A stretch of 64,000 bases of DNA, taken from contig NZ_AHKF01000008.1 in assembly GCF_000252125.1 (NCBI RefSeq), positions 101,586 to 165,585 on the forward strand. The letters are read 5' to 3'. A program made the position numbers and the translations under genes. How positions within the stretch are numbered: the stretch's first letter is position 1; every line of letters begins with the position of its first letter. The stretch comes from Flavobacterium frigoris PS1. GTDB taxonomy: Bacteria > Bacteroidota > Bacteroidia > Flavobacteriales > Flavobacteriaceae. Below are positions 9,447 through 17,754 of this stretch, in pieces. Below the pieces are notes generated by a model. It was given only the letters and a program-made list of their open reading frames with translations, had not been told where the DNA came from and did no database searches.

Positions 9447-10802
9447 CTACTCAATTATTTTTTTAACCTCATCAAAATTCAAACCGCCATAATTACCAGA
9501 ACTCATCAATAACAAAGCTGAATTATCAAAATTTAAATTAAATAAGTATTCTTTGAACTCTATTGGATTCGTATATATAATTAAATCTTTTCGGTTAAAA
9601 GCATTCGCAATTTGCTCATAGCTCACCTCTTCCAATTGTTTTATTTTGACAGCATCTGGTGAGTAAAAAACCACGGCTACGTCAGCATATTCTAATGCAC
9701 CTTCGTATTCTTTTAGGAATTCGGCATTCAAACTACTGTACGTATGCAACTCTAAACAGGCCACCAAAGTGCGATCTGGGTATTGTTCTTTTACGGCTTT
9801 TGTAGTGGCTGCAACTTTGCTAGGAGAATGCGCAAAATCTTTATATGCTACTTTATTTTCACCTTCGGCAATTTTTTCTAATCGTTTTGATGCTCCTTTA
9901 AAGCTGGCAATAGCTTCATAAAAATCGGCTTCATCGACTCCCATGTTTTGGCAAATCCATTTGGCTCCAGCCAAATTATTCAAATTATGCGCTCCAAAAA
10001 CTTCAATAGGCATATCTCCTTCAGGAGTTTCTAATAACGTCGTTCCATTTTCGACCTTATAATTAGGTGTCTGATACGCTAACTTTCGAATTGGATTCGT
10101 AGCTGCTTCAGCAACACGCTTTACTTCAGCATCATCTTCATTGTAAACGAGAATTCCCCCATTGGTAATTTTACCAATAAAAATTTCAAATTGCTCTACG
10201 TAATTTTCATACGTTGGAAAAACATTGATATGATCCCAAGCAATACCAGATAGTAAAGCAATATTAGGTTGGTACAAATGAAATTTAGGCCTTCTATCTA
10301 TAGGCGACGATAAATACTCATCTCCTTCCAAGACAATAAAATCATTCTCCTCTGTAAGATGAACCATAGTATCAAAGCCTTCTAACTGTGCTCCCACCAT
10401 ATAATCCACTGCAATGTCATGGTAATGCATTACATGGAGAATCATAGATGTAATAGTTGTCTTACCATGTGAACCTCCAATAACTACTCTTGTTTTATTT
10501 TTGGACTGTTCGTATAAAAACTCAGGGTAAGAATAAATTTTCAAACCTAATTCCTGCGCTTTCAACAATTCTGGATTATCTGCTTTTGCATGCATTCCTA
10601 AAATCACTGCTTCAATATCAGCTGTGATTTTTTCAGGAAACCAACCTAGTTCAGCTGGTAAAATTCCTTTTTTATCTAACCTTGATTTTGACGGCTCAAA
10701 TATAGCATCATCACTTCCCGTTACCTGATACCCTTTATTGTGCAATGCTAATGCTAAATTATGCATTGCACTTCCTCCTATTGCGATGAAGTGTGTTTTC
10801 AT
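9447..10802 (-). CDS. mpl: UDP-MurNAc:L-Ala-gamma-D-Glu-meso-DAP ligase (murein tripeptide ligase)
   Basis: Peptidoglycan recycling enzyme that rejoins the recovered tripeptide to UDP-N-acetylmuramate using ATP. The 451-residue protein has the Mur ligase order: N-terminal Rossmann domain (FIAIGGSAMHNLA), central ATPase with GGSHGKTT at residues 109-116, and a C-terminal ligase domain (YKDFAHSPSKVAAT). The GGSAMHNLA start and AHSPSK, in place of the MurC pattern, favour Mpl. AnmK at 39.9 kb, which phosphorylates anhydro-MurNAc, belongs to the same recycling theme. Confidence 0.93.
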   Translation of the reverse strand: MKTHFIAIGGSAMHNLALALHNKGYQVTGSDDAIFEPSKSRLDKKGILPAELGWFPEKITADIEAVILGMHAKADNPELLKAQELGLKIYSYPEFLYEQSKNKTRVVIGGSHGKTTITSMILHVMHYHDIAVDYMVGAQLEGFDTMVHLTEENDFIVLEGDEYLSSPIDRRPKFHLYQPNIALLSGIAWDHINVFPTYENYVEQFEIFIGKITNGGILVYNEDDAEVKRVAEAATNPIRKLAYQTPNYKVENGTTLLETPEGDMPIEVFGAHNLNNLAGAKWICQNMGVDEADFYEAIASFKGASKRLEKIAEGENKVAYKDFAHSPSKVAATTKAVKEQYPDRTLVACLELHTYSSLNAEFLKEYEGALEYADVAVVFYSPDAVKIKQLEEVSYEQIANAFNRKDLIIYTNPIEFKEYLFNLNFDNSALLLMSSGNYGGLNFDEVKKIIE

Positions 10803-10858
10803 TTTATTGTTCTATTATGCGTTTATAGGTTGAATTGATTAACCGCGACAGCGATTAT

Positions 10859-11554
10859 CTATTTGCTTTTTTTTCTAAATTCTTCTAAGACCATTCTAGC
10901 CCGCTCCGGTTGATTCATTTTATTCTTATATAAGTCAGCTAACATTTGATAACCTACCTTAGAATAACCCGCTGAGATTCCTTTTTTATACTGTTGCTCG
11001 GCTGTTGCATATCGCTTAAAATACTCTTCAATATGTCCGCGAGACAAATAACCATCAACTGCAGACAGCTTCAGTAGTTCATTTGAATACCTTATCGCTT
11101 TTGTTTCGCTCCCTCCCACAATTCCAGGAAGCTTTAGATACAGTTCAATTAAAGCCCATCTAGAATCAATGTGCCCCGAATCTAATTCTATCGCTTTTTC
11201 AAAAGCTTCTTTGATTTCATCAATCATTCCTAGGGCCCTGAACTTATTTACTTCCAAAGCATGCATCCCCTTCGCTCCTCCGTACTTATAAAAATAATCA
11301 GCTTCAGAAGGCTTCAACTCTATTAACTTTTTATAATAACTTATTGATTCCTCCCATGACTTATTATTTCCTGCAATATCCCCCAAATTTTCAATGATTT
11401 TTAAATTAGACGGATTAGATTTTAATAGTGATTCAAAGATAGGTTTTGACTGTTCATATTTACCGTCGTCAAACAGCTTCTGTGCTTTATCAAAACTTGA
11501 TTGGGCCAGCATCATCAATGGAAATATCAAACAAATAATTAAGGTATGTTTCAT
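10859..11554 (-). CDS. Secreted tetratricopeptide-repeat protein
   Basis: 231 residues with a signal peptide (MKHTLIICLIFPLMMLAQ) and several TPR-like helical pairs: AQKLFDDGKYEQSKPIFESL, then NLGDIAGNNKSWEESISYY, and further units around EAFEKAIELDSGHIDS and AEQQYKKGI. TPRs are protein interaction scaffolds; the partner is unknown. A perfect -7 box (TATTTTTG) ends only 4 bases before the ATG, so the mRNA may have almost no leader. It is upstream of mpl in the same direction with a 56-base gap. Confidence 0.85.
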   Translation of the reverse strand: MKHTLIICLIFPLMMLAQSSFDKAQKLFDDGKYEQSKPIFESLLKSNPSNLKIIENLGDIAGNNKSWEESISYYKKLIELKPSEADYFYKYGGAKGMHALEVNKFRALGMIDEIKEAFEKAIELDSGHIDSRWALIELYLKLPGIVGGSETKAIRYSNELLKLSAVDGYLSRGHIEEYFKRYATAEQQYKKGISAGYSKVGYQMLADLYKNKMNQPERARMVLEEFRKKSK

Positions 11555-11558
11555 TTTT

Positions 11559-11566
11559 CAAAAATA
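11559..11566 (-). promoter_or_regulatory. -7 box of the TPR gene, adjacent to the ATG
   Basis: TATTTTTG on the minus strand, matching the Bacteroidota consensus TAnnTTTG, separated from the start codon by 4 bases. No -33 TTG seen. Confidence 0.5.
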
Positions 11567-11687
11567 AGGAAATTTTAAAGGAATAGAAAAGATTTTTATT
11601 TAACATTAGAACTTAAAACCATCGATTAGAATTGAAATTATAATGTATTAGAAAACTTTAAAACATTTTACCATAACATAGGACAAT

Positions 11688-11695
11688 TACTTTTG
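11688..11695 (+). promoter_or_regulatory. -7 box for the glycosyltransferase gene at 11771
   Basis: TACTTTTG, a perfect TAnnTTTG match, 75 bases before the ATG. No clear -33 TTG. Confidence 0.5.
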
Positions 11696-11770
11696 TAGTA
11701 AACAAACCCGGAAAAACTAAACTATTATTTAAAACGAGATGATCCTCAACTCATTAAACAAATAGCATAT

Positions 11771-12760
11771 ATGAAAATATTTTATGCGATACAAGCCACC
11801 GGAAACGGACATATCAGTAGAGCCATGCAACTTTATCCTTATTTGCAAAAATTCGGGACTATCGATTTTTTTTTAAGCGGAAACAATGCCAGCCTTGATA
11901 TAAAACTACCTGTAAAGTTTAAAAGCAAAGGATGCAGCCTTCATTATAGTAAATGCGGCGGACTCGACTATTGGAATATTGTCAAAAACATCAAACCACG
12001 CCAAATGTATAAAGATGCTGACGCATTACCATTGAAAAATTATGATGTAATAATTAATGATTTTGACTCAATTACATCGTTGGCCTGCAAATTACAAAAT
12101 GTACAGTCAGTCCAATTTGGACATCAAGCCAGTTTTATCTCTGAACACACTCCAAGACCAGAAAAAAAAAGCTTTATGGGCGAAATGATTCTCAAACACT
12201 ACGCCCCTTCACCTAAAAATATTGGCTTGCACTTTGAAAACTACGATAGCTTTATTCGCCCTCCTATCATCAAAGATCAAATTATAGAAGCTGAACCAAA
12301 AAATCTAGAACACATTACCGTATACCTCCCTTCATTTGACAAAGACTGCTTAGAGAAAGCGTTCAATAAAGTAAACCAAGTTCATTTTCATTGGTTTTTA
12401 AATGATGTAGAATCTCCATACACCATTAGAAATATTACCTACTATCCAGTCAATCAAAAAAAATTCAATAAAAGCTTAATCAACTGTGAAGGAATAATTA
12501 CAGGCGGCGGATTTGAAACTCCTGCAGAAGCGCTTTATCTTAAAAAGAAAATTCTTAGCATACCTATTCGCAATCATTACGAACAAGAATGTAATGCCGC
12601 AGCTTTAAAAAAACTAGGCGTCCCTGTTGTTTATGATGTTGAAGACGACTTTAATTTAATTATCGAAAGCTGGCTCGACAAAGAGATCCTCTATCCTACA
12701 ATAAAAGCTAATAATATCCCAGAAACACTTGAGTATTTATTTGACACCTACAAAGACTAA
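11771..12760 (+). CDS. Glycosyltransferase-like protein (GT-B fold, MurG-like C-terminal pattern)
   Basis: 329 residues. The N terminus (FYAIQATGNGHISRAMQLYPYL) has the G-x-G-H loop that many GT-B glycosyltransferases use to bind acceptor and phosphate. The C-terminal half has GGGFETPAEALYLKKKIL and IRNHYEQECNAAALKKLG, resembling the nucleotide-sugar donor site of MurG-like and related family 28 enzymes. Flavobacteria carry a conserved protein like this; its substrate is unknown. It is followed by copy 4 of the dispersed element on the opposite strand. Confidence 0.8.
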   Translation: MKIFYAIQATGNGHISRAMQLYPYLQKFGTIDFFLSGNNASLDIKLPVKFKSKGCSLHYSKCGGLDYWNIVKNIKPRQMYKDADALPLKNYDVIINDFDSITSLACKLQNVQSVQFGHQASFISEHTPRPEKKSFMGEMILKHYAPSPKNIGLHFENYDSFIRPPIIKDQIIEAEPKNLEHITVYLPSFDKDCLEKAFNKVNQVHFHWFLNDVESPYTIRNITYYPVNQKKFNKSLINCEGIITGGGFETPAEALYLKKKILSIPIRNHYEQECNAAALKKLGVPVVYDVEDDFNLIIESWLDKEILYPTIKANNIPETLEYLFDTYKD

Positions 12761-12814
12761 AACAATCTTAAATTTGGCACTTTTCAGGGGCTAACCCTCC
12801 AAAAAAGGGAGGGT

Positions 12815-12900
12815 CGGGCTATTTGTTACAATCTTTTTGAGTTAAAAAAACTCAAAAAAGGATTTCCACTACTATCCCTTATCCAAAAAACTAATCGGGA
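12815..12900 (-). repeat. Dispersed intergenic structured element, copy 4 (short, diverged form)
   Basis: Read on the minus strand it has GATAGTAGTGGAAATCC, then TTTTTTGAG, a T-rich loop and CTCAAAAAGATT, then GTAACAAATAGCCC. The central stem AATC.TTTTTTGAG / CTCAAAAAGATT matches the fold of copy 1 with a different sequence at the tip. The 3' end lacks the AGCTGG of the other copies. A separate strong hairpin, CCCTCC-loop-GGAGGG, lies beside it at 12795-12813. Confidence 0.55.
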
Positions 12901-13005
12901 TAAAATCACAATTCTTTCAACTAACAATAATTTGCCAAAACAGACCAAACAACAGCAGTTCTCTATTTTTTTATTAAATTAGCTTGCAATAGTAAAAAAT
13001 AACAC

Positions 13006-13467
13006 ATGAAAACATTAAACGAATGGTTTGAAGAATACAGCGTAAGCCATAAAAATCGAACCAATAAAAAGATTCATTACATCTGTGTGCCTTTAATCTT
13101 TTTTTCGGTAGTTGGACTGTTTATGAGTATTCCAAGCCAAATTCTAAATCCACTCGCTTCAGTACATCCCGTTTTGGCTAATTGGGCTTTTATAGTTTTA
13201 GTTTTTATCCTGCTTTTTTATTTTAGATTATCAATAATAATGGGGTTAAAAATGCTTGTTTTTACTACAATTTGTCTGATTGGAAATTACATTATCGCTC
13301 AATCATTACCTTTATTATGGTTTTCTATTGCAGTATTTACTGTAGGCTGGATTGGTCAATTTTATGGACACAAGATTGAAGGTAAGAAGCCCTCTTTTAT
13401 AAAAGATTTACAGTTTTTACTCATTGGACCAGCCTGGGTTATTCACTCCGTATTTCAGATGAATTAA
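13006..13467 (+). CDS. Mpo1-like (DUF962/YGL010w) membrane protein
   Basis: 153 residues with about four transmembrane helices. The start TLNEWFEEYSVSHKNRTNKKIHYICVPL carries the N-terminal segment and the conserved H...N...H pattern of the Mpo1/DUF962 family; FYGHKIEGKKPSF is the second conserved block with another His. In yeast Mpo1 is an iron-dependent dioxygenase in alpha-oxidation of 2-hydroxy fatty acids. The bacterial role is inferred from homology only. Next to it lie a glycosyltransferase and a pseudogene. Confidence 0.85.
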   Translation: MKTLNEWFEEYSVSHKNRTNKKIHYICVPLIFFSVVGLFMSIPSQILNPLASVHPVLANWAFIVLVFILLFYFRLSIIMGLKMLVFTTICLIGNYIIAQSLPLLWFSIAVFTVGWIGQFYGHKIEGKKPSFIKDLQFLLIGPAWVIHSVFQMN

Positions 13468-13486
13468 AAACTATTTAATATCATAA

Positions 13487-13860
13487 AAAAAAAGCACCAC
13501 CAGAGGAGCTGTTTTAACTAAATTAAACAGAGATTTGACTATTGGCGACCTAGTTACTGTACGATTAATTATTTCGACGAAAGAAGACATGGAGTCTGTA
13601 AATTTAAAAGACATCAGAGCATCTAGCCTTGAACCTGTGGATGTTTTATCTGGTACCAATACAAAGATCCCTTAGGTTTTTTACAAAAGTACTAAAGATA
13701 CTGCCTTTGACAAAATTAATAAAGGTACTTACGTCTTAGAGTATGACATAAGGGTAAATAACAAAAGAAGTTTTTCTAACGGAATTACGACAATACAAAG
13801 TATGTATGATCCTGAATTATGAGCCACAGCAATGGAATCCAAATAAAAGTGGAGAACTAA
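13487..13860 (+). pseudogene. Decayed 3' end of a bacterial alpha-2-macroglobulin gene
   Basis: One plus-strand frame reads GDLVTVRLIISTKEDMESV, NLKDIRASSLEPVDVLSG, then after a TAG FYKSTKDTA, KGTYVLEYDIRVNNKRSFSN and GITTIQSMYDPE. This is the order of conserved segments in the C-terminal domain of large bacterial alpha-2-macroglobulin proteins (DMEYVHLKDMRAS-like, VLSGY, YYESTKD, KGTYVFEY, SNGITTVQCMY). A base is lost after SG (13650s) and regained in the T run near 13680, so YQYKDPLG is readable only in another frame. Another shift at PE leads to SHSNGIQIKVEN and the natural stop at 13858-13860. At about 120 codons against a family length well above 1000, it is a remnant. Confidence 0.82.
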
Positions 13861-13878
13861 ATTAATCGAAAAGCAAAA

Positions 13879-13908
13879 AACCGTTTCAATTACTTGAAAC
13901 GGTTTTTC
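13879..13908. terminator. Bidirectional terminator between the pseudogene and obgE
   Basis: Stem AACCGTTTCA (13879-13888) / TGAAACGGTT (13895-13904) with T runs on both strands. It still sits right after the pseudogene stop, as expected for the original gene's terminator, and also serves obgE. Confidence 0.8.
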
Positions 13909-13934
13909 TATTTTAATAAAATCTAAACCACTAT

Positions 13935-14936
13935 TTAGTCATTCAACATTTTCCATAGTTTATCTTTCAACTCTGTTAACCCTTGTTGAGCTACAGATGA
14001 AATAAACATATAAGGAATCCCTTTAAAGGAAACATCCAATTCTTCTTTTAGTTCTGCTCTCAGTTCATCATCTAGCATATCACATTTTGATATTACCAAT
14101 AGACGTTCTTTATCCAACATTTCTGGGTTATATTTTGTCAACTCGTTTACCAAAATATCATATTCTCCTTTGATATCCGGAGTATCAACAGGCACAAGAA
14201 ACAATAAGGTTGAGTTACGCTCAATATGACGCAAGAAATAATGCCCCAATCCTTTTCCTTCAGCAGCACCTTCAATGATTCCAGGAATATCAGCAATTAC
14301 AAAAGATTGAAAATCTCTGTATGCAACAATCCCAAGATTTGGCTTAAGCGTTGTAAACGGATAATCTGCGATTTTTGGTTTAGCAGAAGTCAATACAGAT
14401 AGCAATGTCGATTTTCCTGCATTAGGAAATCCAACTAAACCTACATCAGCCAAAACCTTAAGTTCTAGAATAACATCCATTTCAGTTCCAGGCAATCCCG
14501 GTTGCGAATATCTTGGAGTTTGATTTGTAGAACTTCTAAAGTGCCAGTTTCCTAATCCACCTTTACCACCTCTGGAAAGAATTTGCTTTTCACCATTTTC
14601 AGTGATTTCAAATAATATTTCGCCAGTTTCTTTATCTCTAACAACAGTTCCTAAAGGTACTTCAATAAACTTGTCATCTCCATCAGCCCCAGTACTCCTG
14701 TCACCACCACCATCACCACCGTATCCAGCTTTAATGTGACGGGCAAATTTCAGGTGAAACAAGGTCCAAAGCCCTTTATTTCCCACAAGATAAACGTGTC
14801 CACCACGTCCACCATCTCCACCATCTGGGCCACCTTTTTCAATAAATTTCTCTCTGTGCAAATGCGTAGATCCTTTTCCTCCTTTTCCGGATGAAACAAA
14901 TATTTTTACGTAATCTACGAAATTCCCTTCAGTCAT
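13935..14936 (-). CDS. obgE: GTPase ObgE/CgtA
   Basis: Essential ribosome-associated GTPase active in large-subunit assembly and stress control. 333 residues. The N-terminal Obg domain is glycine-rich ([27 protein letters not shown]). The G domain has P-loop GFPNAGKST at residues 169-177, then the G3 motif DIPG and the G4-like motif SKCD. The protein ends soon after the G domain, so it lacks the extra C-terminal domain found in some Firmicutes homologues; this is usual for the short form. It stands alone, upstream of the shared terminator. Confidence 0.97.
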   Translation of the reverse strand: MTEGNFVDYVKIFVSSGKGGKGSTHLHREKFIEKGGPDGGDGGRGGHVYLVGNKGLWTLFHLKFARHIKAGYGGDGGGDRSTGADGDDKFIEVPLGTVVRDKETGEILFEITENGEKQILSRGGKGGLGNWHFRSSTNQTPRYSQPGLPGTEMDVILELKVLADVGLVGFPNAGKSTLLSVLTSAKPKIADYPFTTLKPNLGIVAYRDFQSFVIADIPGIIEGAAEGKGLGHYFLRHIERNSTLLFLVPVDTPDIKGEYDILVNELTKYNPEMLDKERLLVISKCDMLDDELRAELKEELDVSFKGIPYMFISSVAQQGLTELKDKLWKMLND

Positions 14937-15093
14937 AACTCTTTTCTTTTACTTCGACATTGATCTAAAATACCAAACAGCCACTTGCTGTTCTCCTCGT
15001 AATTTTAAATCCTCTGTACTCTTTTTTTTAGTATTCAATATTCAGTTGTCGTATTCAGCACTTTTTCTATACTTTAAATACGGCAAGTTATTT

Positions 15094-16368
15094 TTATTTC
15101 CGCAATGATTTCACCATTACTTTATCAATCTTCACTCCATCCATGTCTATGACTTCCAATTCAAATTTATGCCAGATCAATTTTTGTCCTTGTTTTGGTA
15201 TATGTGAAAGCTCCGTCATTATTAATCCACTGACCGTAGTCACATTGTAATCATTTATTAATTCGTCCAGCTCAAAGTAGGTTAGAAAGTCATGCAAGGA
15301 ATAATGTCCGTCGACCAACCAGCTTCCATCTTCTCTTTCAACCAATTGAAAATCCTCTTTATCAAATTCTGAAGCGTCACCCACCAATGCTTCCAAAATA
15401 TCATTCAACGTTATCACACCTTGAAAAATACCATACTCATCAGCCACAAAAGCGTAATGAATATTCGTTTTCTTAAATTTCTCTAAGGCTTTGTAAGCAG
15501 TTGTATGCTCCATCATAAATGGAGCTTCTGTCATGATCTCAGATAAATTGATGTTTTCATCATCGATGTGAGCAAAAATATTTTTTAAATTCACAACACC
15601 TACAATGTCATCATAATCTTTCCCATAAACTGGATAAATAGAATGCAACTCTTGTAACATGTATTCCTTTATCTGAGCTTTATTTGAATGTAAGGGCAAA
15701 AAAATAACTGATTTTCTATGGGTCATCAAAGAGTTAACTCTTCTATCCCCAATATGAAAAACACGCTCTACAATATCCTGTTCAATTTCCTGAACTTCTC
15801 CGCCTTCTGTTCCTTCTCTAATAAAAGCCTTAATCTCCTCTTCTGTTACCTTACCGTCTGTATTAGGCTTTATCTGTAACACTTTCAATAAAAATTCCGT
15901 TGCTTGCGTTAACAACCAAATAAATGGCGCCGTTACGATCGAAACCATCTTCATAGGCATAGCTACGGCTTTAGCAATAGCAACAGGGTGATTCATCCCG
16001 ATCCTTTTAGGCAACAACTCTCCTAACACTAGTGAGAAAAAAGTTAATATCACAACAACTATTCCTACTGCAATGGTATGTGCATACGGTGTCATTATAG
16101 CAAACGTTTTGACAAAAGTCTCTACATTCATTGTTATCCTATCACCACTATAGATTCCTGTCAGGATTCCTATCAGTGTTATTCCAATTTGAACAGTGGA
16201 CAAAAATTTGTTTGGCGAATTAGCTAACTCCAAAGCGATTTTAGCGCTTTTATTTCCCTTTTTTGCAGCCGTTTCTAATCTATTTTTCCTCGCTGAAATC
16301 AATGCGATTTCAGACATGGAGAAAACCCCATTCAATAGTATTAAAAAAAATATTATTAGTATTTCCAT
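15094..16368 (-). CDS. CNNM/CorC-type transporter-like protein with CBS pair (hemolysin family)
   Basis: Inner membrane protein of 424 residues. The N-terminal DUF21/CNNM domain (about residues 1-180) has several hydrophobic helices and the conserved LVLGELLPKRIG. A tandem CBS pair (about 200-330, with VVNLKNIF and GVITLNDILEALVG) and a C-terminal CorC/HlyC transporter-associated domain (about 345-420) follow. The family is implicated in magnesium or cobalt efflux and was named hemolysin for historical reasons. Its start lies 7 bases from copy 2 of the dispersed element. Confidence 0.93.
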   Translation of the reverse strand: MEILIIFFLILLNGVFSMSEIALISARKNRLETAAKKGNKSAKIALELANSPNKFLSTVQIGITLIGILTGIYSGDRITMNVETFVKTFAIMTPYAHTIAVGIVVVILTFFSLVLGELLPKRIGMNHPVAIAKAVAMPMKMVSIVTAPFIWLLTQATEFLLKVLQIKPNTDGKVTEEEIKAFIREGTEGGEVQEIEQDIVERVFHIGDRRVNSLMTHRKSVIFLPLHSNKAQIKEYMLQELHSIYPVYGKDYDDIVGVVNLKNIFAHIDDENINLSEIMTEAPFMMEHTTAYKALEKFKKTNIHYAFVADEYGIFQGVITLNDILEALVGDASEFDKEDFQLVEREDGSWLVDGHYSLHDFLTYFELDELINDYNVTTVSGLIMTELSHIPKQGQKLIWHKFELEVIDMDGVKIDKVMVKSLRK

Positions 16369-16375
16369 ATTATTT

Positions 16376-16517
16376 TAGCCCAGATCGCAGTGAAAAGCCC
16401 ACAGTCTTGTTGTACCATTTTTATTAGTGACGAAAAGCGACTAAAAGAAGCTTTATGGGTACTTTATAAAATAGACAACGGGACGAAGACTTGCAACGTA
16501 CAGCTGGTAATTGCTCC
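16376..16517 (+). repeat. Dispersed intergenic structured element, copy 2 (long form)
   Basis: Starts TAGCCCAGATCGCAGTGAAA and ends CAGCTGGTAATTGCTCC. AGTCTT near the 5' side pairs with AAGACT near the 3' side, and GTACC with GGTAC further in. The core TTTTTATTAG, AAAGCGACTAAAAGAAGCT is shared with copy 3 but absent from copies 1 and 4. It lies on the strand opposite both neighbours, and its last base overlaps the stop codon of adk. Confidence 0.65.
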
Positions 16518-17089
16518 TATAAATTATCTATAACGGTACTTAAACGCTCCGTAATCTCTTGGATTGTTCCTATTCCATTTACGGCGTAAAACTTTCCTTG
16601 TTCATTATAATACCCCATCAGTGGAGCTGTTTTTTCGTTATATTCTTGGTAACGATTTCTTATTTTATCTTCATCTTGATCGTCAATTCTACCACTTGTT
16701 TTTCCTCTTTCTAACAAACGTTGAATCAAGATTTCATCATCTGCTTCTAGTGCAACTGTAGCATCAACTTTTGACCCAATTGACTCAAGAAAAGCATCCA
16801 AAGCTTCAGCTTGTGAAATTGTTCTTGGGTAGCCATCAAATAAAATTCCGTTTGTATCTGGATGTTTATTTACCTCATCAATCAGCATTTTTGTTGTCAA
16901 TTCATCTGGCACCAAATCTCCGGCATCCATATAAACTCTCGCTTGCTTCCCAAGGTCAGTGTCATTTTTCAAATTGAAACGAAACACATCACCAGTAGAT
17001 ATATGTGTTAAATTGTATTTTTCTTTCAAAAATTCTGCTTGAGTACCCTTTCCTGCTCCTGGTTTTCCAAATAAAACGATGTTGATCAT
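16517..17089 (-). CDS. adk: Adenylate kinase
   Basis: Cytoplasmic enzyme interconverting ATP + AMP and 2 ADP. 190 residues, the short form without a zinc LID domain. The P loop is GKPGAGKGT near residue 8; the AMP site has TGDVFRFNL and FDGYPRTISQAEALD; the lid region holds RGKTSGRIDDQDE. It starts 22 bases after hpt and is probably co-transcribed with it, a purine nucleotide pairing that makes functional sense. The stop codon touches a structured repeat on the opposite strand. Confidence 0.96.
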   Translation of the reverse strand: MINIVLFGKPGAGKGTQAEFLKEKYNLTHISTGDVFRFNLKNDTDLGKQARVYMDAGDLVPDELTTKMLIDEVNKHPDTNGILFDGYPRTISQAEALDAFLESIGSKVDATVALEADDEILIQRLLERGKTSGRIDDQDEDKIRNRYQEYNEKTAPLMGYYNEQGKFYAVNGIGTIQEITERLSTVIDNL

Positions 17090-17111
17090 AATGTGTGTTG
17101 AGTAGTTGTAG

Positions 17112-17642
17112 TTATTCTTTTAGTTTATATACTTCTGGTAAATTTCTTCCAAGTCCATCATAATCCAAGCCATATCCAACAATAAATTTATTTGGAATTC
17201 TGATTCCAACATAATCGATCTTGATATCTTTTTTGTATGCTTCAGGTTTAAAGAAAAGCGTAGCTATTTTAAAATGTTTGACATTTTGTTTTTTGAATAA
17301 TTCCTTTAGTTCAACCAAAGTATTACCCGTATCTACAATATCTTCAATGATAACAACTGATCGACCAGTTAAATCCTGGTTTAAACCAATTAATTGTTTG
17401 ACCTCATCTGTCGAGGAAGTACCCTCATAAGAAGCCATTTTTATAAAACTTACTTCGCAGGGTTTTGTGTATTTTTTCATGAAGTCAGAAACTACCATAA
17501 AAGAGCCATTTAAAACGCCTACAAACACTGGTGTTTCGTCTATAAAATCGTCTTCCACTTGTTGTACCATTTTTGTGATGGCAAACTCTATTTCTTTAGC
17601 AGAAATAAACGGAACAAATTGTTTATCGTGAAGTTGAATCAT
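17112..17642 (-). CDS. hpt: Hypoxanthine phosphoribosyltransferase
   Basis: Purine salvage enzyme converting hypoxanthine (and guanine) with PRPP to IMP (GMP). The start at 17642 (MIQLHDKQF) gives 176 residues, the normal length. A longer frame begins at 17693, but a TATCTTTG -7 box at 17667-17674 lies inside that extension, so transcription should start after it. The PRPP loop is VVIIEDIVDTGNTL, with acidic residues for Mg binding, and the purine site contains FIVGYGLDYDGLGRNLP. It is followed by adk after 22 bases. Confidence 0.95.
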   Translation of the reverse strand: MIQLHDKQFVPFISAKEIEFAITKMVQQVEDDFIDETPVFVGVLNGSFMVVSDFMKKYTKPCEVSFIKMASYEGTSSTDEVKQLIGLNQDLTGRSVVIIEDIVDTGNTLVELKELFKKQNVKHFKIATLFFKPEAYKKDIKIDYVGIRIPNKFIVGYGLDYDGLGRNLPEVYKLKE

Positions 17643-17666
17643 TATTATCCTATTTAAAATAATGGG

Positions 17667-17693
17667 CAAAGATAGGAATTTCTGAGTTGCCAA
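17667..17693 (-). promoter_or_regulatory. Promoter of hpt-adk
   Basis: -7 box TATCTTTG at 17667-17674 and a TTG at 17691-17693 (minus strand) with a 16-base spacer, slightly shorter than the usual Flavobacterium spacing. It fixes the hpt start at 17642. Confidence 0.6.
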
Positions 17694-17739
17694 TTCGTTT
17701 TTAAAACTATAAGAATAAGGTACAATTAAAAATATTAGC

Positions 17740-17747
17740 TATTTTTG
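17740..17747 (+). promoter_or_regulatory. -7 box of the gene at 17755
   Basis: TATTTTTG ending 7 bases before the ATG at 17755, giving a leader of only a few bases if used. It lies back to back with the hpt promoter. Confidence 0.45.
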
Positions 17748-17754
17748 ACCATAG

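Noticed and set aside
12795..12813. Hairpin CCCTCC-A-rich loop-GGAGGG as an intrinsic terminator of the glycosyltransferase gene
   Set aside because: Strong stem but no T run on the plus strand; it may belong to the neighbouring repeat element.
13471..13659. Minus-strand 62-codon ORF
   Set aside because: Shadow of the plus-strand alpha-2-macroglobulin remnant, which reads as a recognisable protein family.
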